A stretch of 64,000 nt of DNA, taken from WLMZ01 sp043753895 (GTDB lineage Bacteria > Actinomycetota > Acidimicrobiia > Acidimicrobiales > Ilumatobacteraceae). Shown here piece after piece: positions 43,670-51,223 of the stretch. The number at the start of each line of letters is the position of its first letter. The first letter of the stretch is position 1. Under the pieces are notes generated by a model. The model was not told where the DNA came from and searched no databases. It was given only the letters and a program-made list of their open reading frames with translations. Location: assembly GCA_043753895.1 (NCBI GenBank), contig JAYUWK010000160.1, forward strand, positions 121,050 to 185,049. The letters are read 5' to 3'. Position numbers and translations under genes: made by a program.

Positions 43670-44442
43670 ACCAACCAACAACACCGGCATCAGGCGTCAC
43701 GCCCGAGCGTCTTGCGGGACTGCGCAAGTGGAATCTCGGCCTTGCGGTGCTGCACGCAGCGCAAGCAGTACTCATCCTCGTGATGGCGAGCAACTTCGCC
43801 ATCACCGTCACCTCCACCTTTCCCCAAGGACCTCCAGGCACGCGGTTGACGACACCCGAGGGTCTGTTCAACGTGCGCATCGGAGCAGCCATCGCGGTGT
43901 TCCTGCTGCTCGCCGCGTTCGACCACTTCGCCACTGCCACCTTTGCCCGCAACACCTACGAGGGGGATCTCGCCCGGGGCATCAACCGGTTCCGTTGGGT
44001 CGAGTACTCCCTCAGCGCCACGCTGATGGTGCTGTTGATCGCGTCGTACAGCGGCATCACCGACATCACCGCGGTGCTCGCCATCGCCGGCGCGAACGTG
44101 GCGATGATCCTGTTCGGGTGGTTGCAGGAACGCATGAACCCACCGGAGCGGACATCGACAACGATGATGCCTTTCTGGTTCGGCACGATCGCCGGTATCG
44201 CACCGTGGATCGCGATCTGGGTGAACGTGATCGGCGCACCCAAGGTGCCCGGCTTCGTGTACGGCATCGTGATCGCCGAGCTGATCTTCTTCTTCAGCTT
44301 CGGCCTCAACCAGTGGCTGCAGTACCGGGGCATCGGCCGCTGGCGCAACTATGCCTACGGCGAGAAGACCTATCTCGTGCTCAGCCTTGCCGCCAAATCA
44401 CTGCTCGCCTGGCAGATCTACGGCGGCTCCCTCGCCAACTGA
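43666..44442 (+). CDS. Heliorhodopsin
   Basis: A 258-residue seven-helix retinal protein of the heliorhodopsin family, distinct from type I and II rhodopsins by its inverted membrane orientation. Family elements include FNVRIGAAIAVFLLLAAFDH, NRFRWVEYSLSATLMVLLI (with the counter-ion Glu), MILFGWLQERMN, PFWFGTIAGIAPWIAIW, and the retinal Schiff-base lysine Lys244 in SLAAKSLLAWQ on helix 7, after EKTYLVL. It probably acts as a light sensor rather than a pump. The gene overlaps the SDR-DUF2867 stop (ATGA) and its operon is divergent from the photolyase. Confidence 0.93.
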   Translation: MNQPTTPASGVTPERLAGLRKWNLGLAVLHAAQAVLILVMASNFAITVTSTFPQGPPGTRLTTPEGLFNVRIGAAIAVFLLLAAFDHFATATFARNTYEGDLARGINRFRWVEYSLSATLMVLLIASYSGITDITAVLAIAGANVAMILFGWLQERMNPPERTSTTMMPFWFGTIAGIAPWIAIWVNVIGAPKVPGFVYGIVIAELIFFFSFGLNQWLQYRGIGRWRNYAYGEKTYLVLSLAAKSLLAWQIYGGSLAN

Positions 44443-44508
44443 CCGGCGCTGACCGGAACGGTGTCATGGCGGGCGAGAGTGGCTGACCCACTGCTAGCGT
44501 CTCGTCCG

Positions 44509-44964
44509 ATGAAGCGGCTGCTGGGGAACTCCCGTTACCTCGTGATTGTCGCCGTGATCGGAATTGGTTCACAGGCAGTCGCCACCTTCGGATGGGCGGT
44601 CGCGATCACGATCAGGTTCATCTCCGATCTCGTCCGGACCACTGCGTGGCAGCAGGAAGATACCGTGGTTGAGCTGCTGCAAGTGCTCGACCTGTATCTC
44701 GTCGGAACGGTGCTGCTGATCACAGCGATCGGCTTGTACGAGTTGTTCATTGGCGAGGTGCAGTTGCCGTCGTGGCTGGTCATCCGCAGTCTGTCGGATC
44801 TGAAGACGAAGATCGTCGACGTGATCGTGCTGGTGATCGGGATCAAGTTCCTGGAGAAGCTCGTGAAGGGCGGCGAGGCGATCGACATCCTGTGGTACGG
44901 GCTCGCCTCCGCCGTTGTGATGGCGGTGCTGATCGGTTGGAACGCCCTGAAGGCCAAGGGTTGA
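44509..44964 (+). CDS. YqhA/UPF0114-family membrane protein
   Basis: A 151-residue protein with three to four membrane helices. The YqhA family pattern is seen in MKRLLGNSRYLVIVAVIGIG near the N-terminus, VVELLQVLDLYLVGTVLLIT and IGLYELFIGEVQLPSWLVIR, then SLSDLKTKIVDVIVLVIGIK, and the C-terminal helix AVVMAVLIGWNALKAKG. Function unknown. It starts 66 bp after heliorhodopsin on the same strand and may be its last partner, or independent. Confidence 0.85.
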   Translation: MKRLLGNSRYLVIVAVIGIGSQAVATFGWAVAITIRFISDLVRTTAWQQEDTVVELLQVLDLYLVGTVLLITAIGLYELFIGEVQLPSWLVIRSLSDLKTKIVDVIVLVIGIKFLEKLVKGGEAIDILWYGLASAVVMAVLIGWNALKAKG

Positions 44965-45026
44965 GCGGACACTCGCTCGGGCGACTTCAAGTTCCGGTTG
45001 CCTGATCGTTTGTTGAGGGCCGAATC

Positions 45027-45069
45027 AGCTGAGCTGGGTCTTACGGTGGGCGAGGGGGACTTGAACCCC
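45027..45069. repeat. Left attachment-site-like copy of the tRNA-Leu 3' end
   Basis: AGCTGAGCTGGG, then TCTTACGGTGGGCGAG and GGGGACTTGAACCCC, repeats the sequence at 47029-47073 with one substitution and two single-base gaps. Positions 45047-45069 match the last 23 nt of tRNA-Leu; beyond 45070 the similarity stops. This is the expected far end of an element inserted at the tRNA 3' end. Confidence 0.75.
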
Positions 45070-45223
45070 GATCGGGCACGGTCAAGCGAAGAAGTCGACC
45101 CTTGGACACGGCCGCGCCCGGTGTTGGTGGGCTTGAGTGGGGTCAGATCTGGTTAAAGAACTCAGCGATCTTCTTTGACAACGGTTCAAGTTGGTGGGGG
45201 TGGCGGGATGGTCGCGGCTTTTG

Positions 45224-45655
45224 TCAGCCGCCGAGACGCGCTGTGGTAAAGACCACTTTGCCGTCGACGGTGCCGGTGAACTCTCCGTCAAGCGCGACGA
45301 CCGAGGCACCGGGAATCTCGTCGGTGTTGCCCGCCAGTACGGCTGCACCACCGGCTTGGGTGGTTCCGATGCAGTTGATGGCGATGTTGGCGACACCGTC
45401 AGCGATCTTGGCGGTACACATTAGCGGGCCAGCCAAAGTGTGACCGGCGTTCTTGAACTGCTCTTCGCCCTGCTGTGTAGCGATGTTCCGGGCCAGCAGT
45501 TCGGCGGCGTCATTGGTGGCATTGCCGACGGCGCGGCCGACAGCCGTCGCCCCCGTCTGCAGATCGGTTGCGATCGATCGACGCGTGTCGGAACTACAAC
45601 CGCCGACAGCGATGGCCGTCACGGAGAGGGCTGCGAGGATATGTCGTGTCTTCAT
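45224..45655 (-). CDS. Putative lipoprotein (within the tRNA-Leu-flanked insert)
   Basis: A 143-residue protein with signal peptide MKTRHILAALSVTAIAVGGC and lipobox AVGGC. A helical segment (GATAVGRAVGNATNDAAELLARN) leads to a small C-terminal domain with two cysteines (LMCTAKIADGVANIAINCIG, then DGEFTGTVDGKVVF), similar in outline to short secreted actinobacterial domains such as DUF4333. It is divergent from the fic gene. The upstream frame to 45853 covers the shared promoter region and was rejected. Confidence 0.65.
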   Translation of the reverse strand: MKTRHILAALSVTAIAVGGCSSDTRRSIATDLQTGATAVGRAVGNATNDAAELLARNIATQQGEEQFKNAGHTLAGPLMCTAKIADGVANIAINCIGTTQAGGAAVLAGNTDEIPGASVVALDGEFTGTVDGKVVFTTARLGG

Positions 45656-45803
45656 GCGTGGGGGTTCCCCACTCGGCGTCTGATCAAACACGGCGATTCC
45701 GCAGTACCCGTGTAGGGCCTCATCGTGGACAGAACTAGGGACAAGTATGTGGACAAGTCTCAGAAGAGTAGTTTGACTTTCCCCAGCTAGACCCAATGAA
45801 TAC

Positions 45804-46985
45804 ATGGACACATCTATGGACACCCCGTGGATCACGTTCGACGTGGACCTCAAGAGGATGACCCCGGCATTCTGGATGGAACTCGGCGAGGCCCGATCGA
45901 AGTGCGATCACTTTGCGCGAGTCCCGATGCCTCCGGCCTACGCACACGAACTCCACGAGATCAACCTGTCGAAGGGTGTCCATGCGACGACGGCGATCGA
46001 GGGCAACACTCTGAGCGAGGAGGAGGTCATCGCCATCCTCCGGCGACGGAGCACGTCGCCCTCTGCGGACTGCCAGATCCGCGAGGTCCAGAACGTCGTC
46101 GCGGCATACAACAGCGTGTTAGCGATCCTTCAGAATGGCGAAGCACCACAGCTGACGCCCGAACTCATCCGGCAGTTCAACCGCCAAGTGCTCGAGGGAT
46201 TGGACCTCCCACCAGAGGTTCTTCCGGGTGAGACACGACAGCACTCAGTCACGGTTGGCCCTTATCGAGGGCCCGACTGGGAACGCTGCGAGGAGTTGGT
46301 CCAGAAGATGTGCGATTGGCTCAACGGTCCGTCGTTCTCGGGCGACGGCGCGATGCGCACCCCGGTTGCGATCATCAAGGCCTCGCTTGCGCACCTCTAT
46401 CTGGCGTGGATCCATCCATTCGGTGATGGAAACGGCCGTACTGCGCGCCTCTGCGAGTTCGTCGTTCTCGTGACGTGTGGAGTGCCGACGAGCGCCGCCC
46501 ACCTGATCTCGAACCACTGCAACAAGACTCGGGACGAGTACTACAAGCAACTGCAATACGCGAGCGAGAGCGGCGGTGACGTCACGCGGTTCCTTTCGTA
46601 CTGCTCCGCTGGCTTTGTGGACGGGCTCGGTGAGCAGCTGAGGTGGATCTACGACAGGCAGTTTCGTCTGACGTGGCACGAGTACGTCGGGATACAAGTG
46701 ACCGGTCGCGATCCAGATATGCGAGAGCGCCGCGCATTGATCGCTGAGGTGCTGCTCTTCCGTGAACCGGTAGCCAAGAGAGACATCCCGCGGCTCACGC
46801 CTGAACTGGCCCAGATATACGCCACCAGCGGACCGAAGACCTTTGCCCGCGACCTCAACGAACTCGTCTCGATCGGACTGTTGGGAGTAACCGATGGTCG
46901 ATACCAAGCGGAAAGCGATGCGCTGATGTCGCTTCTTCCATTGACAGTGTCTCCCAACGGAACACCATCGACGGCGCTCCGGTAA
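45804..46985 (+). CDS. Fic-family AMP transferase with N-terminal inhibitory motif
   Basis: A 393-residue Fic protein. The catalytic motif HPFGDGNGRTAR (residues 204-215) is complete with its His, so it should transfer AMP or another nucleotide to a target protein's hydroxyl. The autoinhibitory motif is also present near the N-terminus, TTAIEGN (residues 62-68), the (S/T)xxxE(G/N) pattern of class II Fic enzymes. A second helical region (WHEYVGIQ) and a C-terminal winged-helix-like segment (FREPVAKRDIPRLTPE) complete it. It lies in the ~2-kb insert flanked by tRNA-Leu repeats. ATG at 45804 or 45816; no clear ribosome site. Confidence 0.88.
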   Translation: MDTSMDTPWITFDVDLKRMTPAFWMELGEARSKCDHFARVPMPPAYAHELHEINLSKGVHATTAIEGNTLSEEEVIAILRRRSTSPSADCQIREVQNVVAAYNSVLAILQNGEAPQLTPELIRQFNRQVLEGLDLPPEVLPGETRQHSVTVGPYRGPDWERCEELVQKMCDWLNGPSFSGDGAMRTPVAIIKASLAHLYLAWIHPFGDGNGRTARLCEFVVLVTCGVPTSAAHLISNHCNKTRDEYYKQLQYASESGGDVTRFLSYCSAGFVDGLGEQLRWIYDRQFRLTWHEYVGIQVTGRDPDMRERRALIAEVLLFREPVAKRDIPRLTPELAQIYATSGPKTFARDLNELVSIGLLGVTDGRYQAESDALMSLLPLTVSPNGTPSTALR

Positions 46986-47028
46986 AAGTCCGGTAGAAGA
47001 CACGTCCCCGAGCAACGTAAAAGGCCCA

Positions 47029-47073
47029 AGCTGAGCTGGGGTCTTACCGTGGGCGAGAGGGGACTTGAACCCC
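47029..47073. repeat. Right attachment-site-like repeat (tRNA-Leu 3' end and terminator)
   Basis: The near-copy of 45027-45069. It includes the last 24 nt of tRNA-Leu and the 21 nt beyond it, which contain a CCCAGC...GCTTGGG hairpin followed on the minus strand by GCCTTTT, a probable terminator of the tRNA. Confidence 0.75.
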
Positions 47074-47132
47074 TACATCCTTTCGAATACTGGCACCTGA
47101 AGCCAGCGCGTCTGCCATTCCGCCACTCGCCC
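47050..47132 (-). tRNA. tRNA-Leu (anticodon CAG)
   Basis: An 83-nt class II tRNA on the minus strand. Acceptor GGGCGAG pairs with CTCGCCC plus A; the anticodon stem-loop CTGGC-TTCAGGT-GCCAG gives CAG; a long variable arm and T arm (AGGGGTTCAAGTCCCCT) follow. CCA is not encoded. Its 3' end is duplicated 2 kb away. Confidence 0.95.
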
Positions 47133-47234
47133 GAGTGGAACCCACAACCGTAGCAAGTCTGCCCACCGCCCCCAACCCGCAATCAGTCGGCGCGGCCCAG
47201 AGAGAACAAATCCCCACTACCCTTTCCAATTGAC

Positions 47235-47897
47235 ATGGGCTTGCAATCGTTTGAGCATGGTGTAGAGCGTATGGTCGATGGTGTGTTTACGCGTTCCAAG
47301 AAGAGCAGCATCCGACCCATCGAGCTCGGCCGTCGCCTCATTCGTGAAATGGACGACCATCGCTCCGTCGATGTGAAGGGCCGGCGCATCGTGGCGAACC
47401 AGTTCGAGTTCCTCATCAGTCCACGCGATCACGCTGGATTTGCTGAGATCGAAGAGGCGCTCGTCACCGAACTCGGCGAAGCTGCTCGCGAACACGCCCG
47501 TGAAGAGGGTTACCACTTCATGGGCCCGGTGTCGGTGAGCGTGCTCGTCGACAACAACATGAAGCCCGGCCGTTTCGAGATCAACTCGGCCATGCGCGAA
47601 GCGAGTGGCGGCGCAGGCGCAGGTTGTCTCATCATGCCGTCGGGTCAACGCCTGCCGCTCGCCGGCCACGTCATCACCGTCGGTCGTCTGCCCGAATGTA
47701 CGATCACCATCAACGACGCCAACGTGAGCCGCCACCACGGCGAGATTCGTGCGCAGGGTTCATCGTTCGTGGTGGTCGATAACGGGTCAACCAACGGCAC
47801 CAAGATCAACGGCATCCGCATCACCGGCGAACAGATTCTCAACGACGGCGACATCGTCAGCTTCGGCGGCACGCATATTCGCTTCGAGGCCAGCTAA
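47235..47897 (+). CDS. fhaA: FhaA, DUF3662/FHA-domain protein
   Basis: A 220-residue protein. The N-terminal DUF3662 domain begins GLQSFEHGVERMVDGVFTR and has HFMGPVSVSVLVDNNMKPGR. A short linker precedes a C-terminal FHA domain (LAGHVITVGRLPECTITIND, then NVSRHHGEIRAQGS and NGSTNGTKING) with the Arg, Ser-Arg-His and Asn residues that bind phosphothreonine. FhaA is a substrate and partner of PknB; in mycobacteria it binds the peptidoglycan flippase and regulates wall precursor export. First gene of the operon to pknB. Confidence 0.92.
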   Translation: MGLQSFEHGVERMVDGVFTRSKKSSIRPIELGRRLIREMDDHRSVDVKGRRIVANQFEFLISPRDHAGFAEIEEALVTELGEAAREHAREEGYHFMGPVSVSVLVDNNMKPGRFEINSAMREASGGAGAGCLIMPSGQRLPLAGHVITVGRLPECTITINDANVSRHHGEIRAQGSSFVVVDNGSTNGTKINGIRITGEQILNDGDIVSFGGTHIRFEAS

Positions 47898-47919
47898 CTG
47901 CCACCAGGCGGGCCTGCCC

Positions 47920-48426
47920 ATGACGGATTCGCTGCTGAACATTCTCAAGTACGCGCTACTGGCGCTGCTCTATTTGTTCTTCGCACGAGTGCTCTGGGCG
48001 GTGTGGAGTGAGGTCAGTGGACCGCGCCCCGGCAAGGCCCCTGTACCCGCGTCCACTCGAGTCGTGGCACCCATACCGCCAGCCGCTCCGATCAGCCAGC
48101 GAACCGCCGGCAAGCCGGCCAAAGGGAAACGCGGCAGGGTCGCACGACTGATTGTGCTCGAGCCAAAGGTTCGCAAAGGAACCGCCATCGGCCTCGCCAA
48201 TGAAATCACCTTTGGGCGTGCCCCCGGCTGCACGATCAGCGTTCCCGACGACACCTTCGTGTCACAAGTGCATGCCCGCGTGTACAACGAGAACGGCAAC
48301 ATCGTCATCGAGGACCTCGGCAGCACCAACGGAACGTACGTCAACGCCAACCGCATCACCGCACCACTGATGCTGAACAAAGGCGACCGCATCCAGATCG
48401 GCAGCACTGTGCTGGAGGCCGACTGA
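47920..48426 (+). CDS. fhaB: FhaB, membrane FHA-domain protein
   Basis: A 168-residue protein with one N-terminal membrane helix (LLNILKYALLALLYLFFARV) and a C-terminal FHA domain: GRAPGCTISVPDDTFVSQVH with NGNIVIEDLGSTNGTYVN. The conserved phosphothreonine-binding Arg, Ser, His and Asn are present. In Actinobacteria it is phosphorylated by PknB and contacts FtsW/PbpA-type division proteins. The following phosphatase gene begins at its stop (TGATG). Confidence 0.92.
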   Translation: MTDSLLNILKYALLALLYLFFARVLWAVWSEVSGPRPGKAPVPASTRVVAPIPPAAPISQRTAGKPAKGKRGRVARLIVLEPKVRKGTAIGLANEITFGRAPGCTISVPDDTFVSQVHARVYNENGNIVIEDLGSTNGTYVNANRITAPLMLNKGDRIQIGSTVLEAD

Positions 48427-49799
48427 TGGCCGAACTGCGCTGGGGCGCCGCCACCGATCGTGGTCGCGTCCGACCCGAGAACGAGGACACGTTCATCGCC
48501 GAGCCAATGATCTTCGCCGTCGCCGATGGCATGGGCGGACATCAGGCGGGCGAGGTCGCGAGCGCCCTCGCGAGCAGCATCCTGCGCGAACGCCTCGGCA
48601 ACGGTGCAGCTAGCGAGAACGCCGCTGCAGCTGCGGTGGGTGAAGCGAACGCGGCCATCTACGGTGCAGCCCGCGCCAACAGCGCCCAGTCCGGCATGGG
48701 CACGACGCTCACCGCGCTGGCGATATTGCACGCCGATGGTGACGGCGGCGAGGAGCGCCTCGCGCTGTTGAACGTGGGTGACTCTCGTACATATCGCTTC
48801 CGTCACGGCCGCCTCCAGCGAATGACGGTCGACCACAGCTACGTGCAGGAGTTGGTGGCCACCGGGCACATCAGCGACGAAGAAGCACGCACCCACCCCC
48901 GACGCAACATCGTCACCCGCGCCCTCGGCATCGAGCCCACCGTTCGCGCCGACGTCTGGAGCCTGCCCGTCGTGCGCGGCGACCGATTCCTCCTCTGCAG
49001 CGACGGTCTCGTCGACGAGGTGCCCGACCACGAGATCTCCGACCTCGTGGGTGCTGTCGACGACCCGCAGCGGCTCGCCGAACAACTCGTCGACATGGCC
49101 AACCGCCATGGCGGTCGAGACAACATCACCGTGGTCGTGGTCGATGTGCTGTCCGGCGACGAACCACCCGATCCCACCGACGAGATCTCCTTCGACCCGT
49201 CGTGGGCCGAGGGTGTCGAAGAACCCTCTGACTGGGCCGACGACAGTGATGCGCCGCACACGCCGATCAGCGTGGATGCCGATCCCGAAATCACCCAGCC
49301 CCAGATCACCCAGCCCCAGATCACCCAACACATCGATCTCCCGACGGCCGCAATGCCCAGCCAAGACATTGCGCCGGTCACGAAGTCAAGGCGCCGGCTC
49401 ACGCTCGGCACCTTCATCTTCACGTTCGTCTTCGCGCTCATCGCCACCGTGACCGTCACACTCATTGCGGTGCACGAACGCAGCGGCTACTTCGTTGGCT
49501 TCAGTGGCGACACCGTCGTGGTGTTCAAGGGTCAGCGCGATTCGCTGCTGTGGTTCAACCCCACTGTCGAAGCACCCAGCACCAAGACCCGTCAGGACCT
49601 CGAACCCGAGATGGTCAAGGTCATCGAGAGTCGGCCCACGTTCAGCACCGCCGATGAAGCTGCCAAGTTCATCGCGACTCAGGTGACCACTGTGCTTACG
49701 CCAAACTCCAGTCCATCCACCACCACATCGATCCCTTCGACCAATGCAACCACCACCACAACCCAGGGCGTACCCGGCTCGAACGTGGCAGGACCTTGA
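48426..49799 (+). CDS. pstP: PstP, PP2C-type Ser/Thr phosphatase
   Basis: A 457-residue membrane phosphatase. The PP2C domain has the metal-binding motifs RGRVRPENEDTFI, VADGMGGHQAGEVAS, and LLCSDGLVDEVPD, with DNITVVVVDV at its end. A Asp/Glu-rich linker with a repeated ITQPQ unit precedes one membrane helix (LGTFIFTFVFALIATVTVTL), and about 105 residues lie outside, with a Thr/Ser-rich tail. It removes phosphates from PknB and its substrates. Coupled to fhaB and to the downstream ftsW-like gene. Confidence 0.92.
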   Translation: MAELRWGAATDRGRVRPENEDTFIAEPMIFAVADGMGGHQAGEVASALASSILRERLGNGAASENAAAAAVGEANAAIYGAARANSAQSGMGTTLTALAILHADGDGGEERLALLNVGDSRTYRFRHGRLQRMTVDHSYVQELVATGHISDEEARTHPRRNIVTRALGIEPTVRADVWSLPVVRGDRFLLCSDGLVDEVPDHEISDLVGAVDDPQRLAEQLVDMANRHGGRDNITVVVVDVLSGDEPPDPTDEISFDPSWAEGVEEPSDWADDSDAPHTPISVDADPEITQPQITQPQITQHIDLPTAAMPSQDIAPVTKSRRRLTLGTFIFTFVFALIATVTVTLIAVHERSGYFVGFSGDTVVVFKGQRDSLLWFNPTVEAPSTKTRQDLEPEMVKVIESRPTFSTADEAAKFIATQVTTVLTPNSSPSTTTSIPSTNATTTTTQGVPGSNVAGP

Positions 49800-51223
49800 T
49801 GCACGCGCTGTCACGCCGATCAACCGAGCTCGGGTTGATCATCATGGCGGGCACGATCACCGCGGCGATGTACGCACTGGCCTCCTTGGGCAAGAACTCC
49901 ACGATCCCACCCGTGCTCGTGCCGTTCTTTCTTGCGTTGTTGGGGCTGTTGTTGCTCGCCCACTTCGCCACCCGCAAGCTCGCTCGCGGTGCCGATGCCA
50001 CGTTGCTGCCACTTGCCGCAATCCTCAACGGCATTGGCTACGTGATGATCACCCGCCTCAACGATCACCTCGCGGCCCTGCAGACCACGTGGACCTTCAT
50101 CGCAATCGCCGCGTACATCGGCACCCTGCTCGTGGTTCAGCGCGTGCCTGACCTGGCCCGTTACAAGTGGACCTTTTTCATCCTCGGCGCCGTTCTTTTA
50201 CTACTTCCGATGGTGCCCGGCGTCGGGCGCAGCGTGGGTGGAGCGCGCATCTGGGTGAGTCTCGGCCTGATCAAGTTTCAGCCGGGTGAGTTCGCAAAGA
50301 TCCTGCTCGCGCTGTTCTTTGCGGGATACCTCTCGGAGCGTCGCGAACTCATCGCCGCGAGTACGTGGCGAATCGGCCGCCTGCGCCTACCAGAGCCTCG
50401 GCACCTGTTGCCTTTGGTGCTGGCGTGGGCGTTCTCGGTGGTGGTGATGGTCGGCCAGAAAGACCTCGGGTCGTCGCTGCTCTTCTTCACGCTCTTCGTG
50501 GTGATGGTGTGGGTGGCCACCGAACGCGCCACGTTCCTGGTGATCGGCTTCGCCCTGTTCGGAGCCGCCGCCTATGCATCGTTTCGCATGTTCGCTCACG
50601 TGCAAGACCGTGTGCACATCTGGCTCGACCCGTGGAGTCAGTACTCGGGCAAGGGGTATCAGATCGTGCAGGGCGTGTTCGCGATCAGCGACGGAGGCAT
50701 CGCCGGCACGGGGCTGGGCCAAGGCCACCCCACCCTCATCCCGGCCGTTCAGAGCGACTTCATCTTCGCTGCCATCGCCGAGGAGATGGGACTCATCGGC
50801 GCCACCGGCGTACTGATCTCGTTCCTGTTGATGGTGGGTGCAGGCATGCGTATCGCCGTTCGCGCCGAACGCACCTTTGAGAAGTTGCTCGCGGTCGGGC
50901 TCACTGCGCTGCTTGGCGTGCAGGCCTTCATCATCATCGGCGGCGTGATCCGCGTCGTGCCGCTCACGGGTATCACCCTGCCGTTCGTGAGCTATGGCGG
51001 ATCGTCACTCGTTGCGAACTACATCTTGCTCGCGCTGCTGATGCGCGTCAGCGACAGCACGGCGCGCCGTATCGGCGAGCTTCCCGATGAACCCACCATT
51101 GTCGAACGCTGGGCCGCATGGAAGCTGCGCCGCAGCCTGGGCACCGCATCAAGTACGAGCGATGCCGACGAAACCACCGTGTGGACGCCGAACGAGCCGA
51201 GCGACATGCAGCCCGTCACATGA
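49799..51223 (+). CDS. rodA: FtsW/RodA/SpoVE-family peptidoglycan polymerase
   Basis: A 474-residue SEDS protein with about ten to twelve membrane helices. SEDS features include GVGRSVGGARIWVSLGLIKF, QPGEFAKILLALFFAGYL, the catalytic-region GQKDLGSSLLFFTLF, and the C-terminal PLTGITLPFVSYGGSSLVAN. It polymerises lipid II glycan strands, partnered by the PbpA transpeptidase that follows with an ATGA overlap. In mycobacteria this position is RodA (Rv0017c). The start could be TTG 49796 or ATG 49799; the ATG overlaps the pstP stop by one base. Confidence 0.9.
   Translation: MHALSRRSTELGLIIMAGTITAAMYALASLGKNSTIPPVLVPFFLALLGLLLLAHFATRKLARGADATLLPLAAILNGIGYVMITRLNDHLAALQTTWTFIAIAAYIGTLLVVQRVPDLARYKWTFFILGAVLLLLPMVPGVGRSVGGARIWVSLGLIKFQPGEFAKILLALFFAGYLSERRELIAASTWRIGRLRLPEPRHLLPLVLAWAFSVVVMVGQKDLGSSLLFFTLFVVMVWVATERATFLVIGFALFGAAAYASFRMFAHVQDRVHIWLDPWSQYSGKGYQIVQGVFAISDGGIAGTGLGQGHPTLIPAVQSDFIFAAIAEEMGLIGATGVLISFLLMVGAGMRIAVRAERTFEKLLAVGLTALLGVQAFIIIGGVIRVVPLTGITLPFVSYGGSSLVANYILLALLMRVSDSTARRIGELPDEPTIVERWAAWKLRRSLGTASSTSDADETTVWTPNEPSDMQPVT

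Noticed and set aside
45070..45223. A coding gene or second tRNA between the left repeat and the lipoprotein
   Set aside because: Similarity to tRNA-Leu stops at 45069 and no frame or cloverleaf is convincing; it is treated as element flank.
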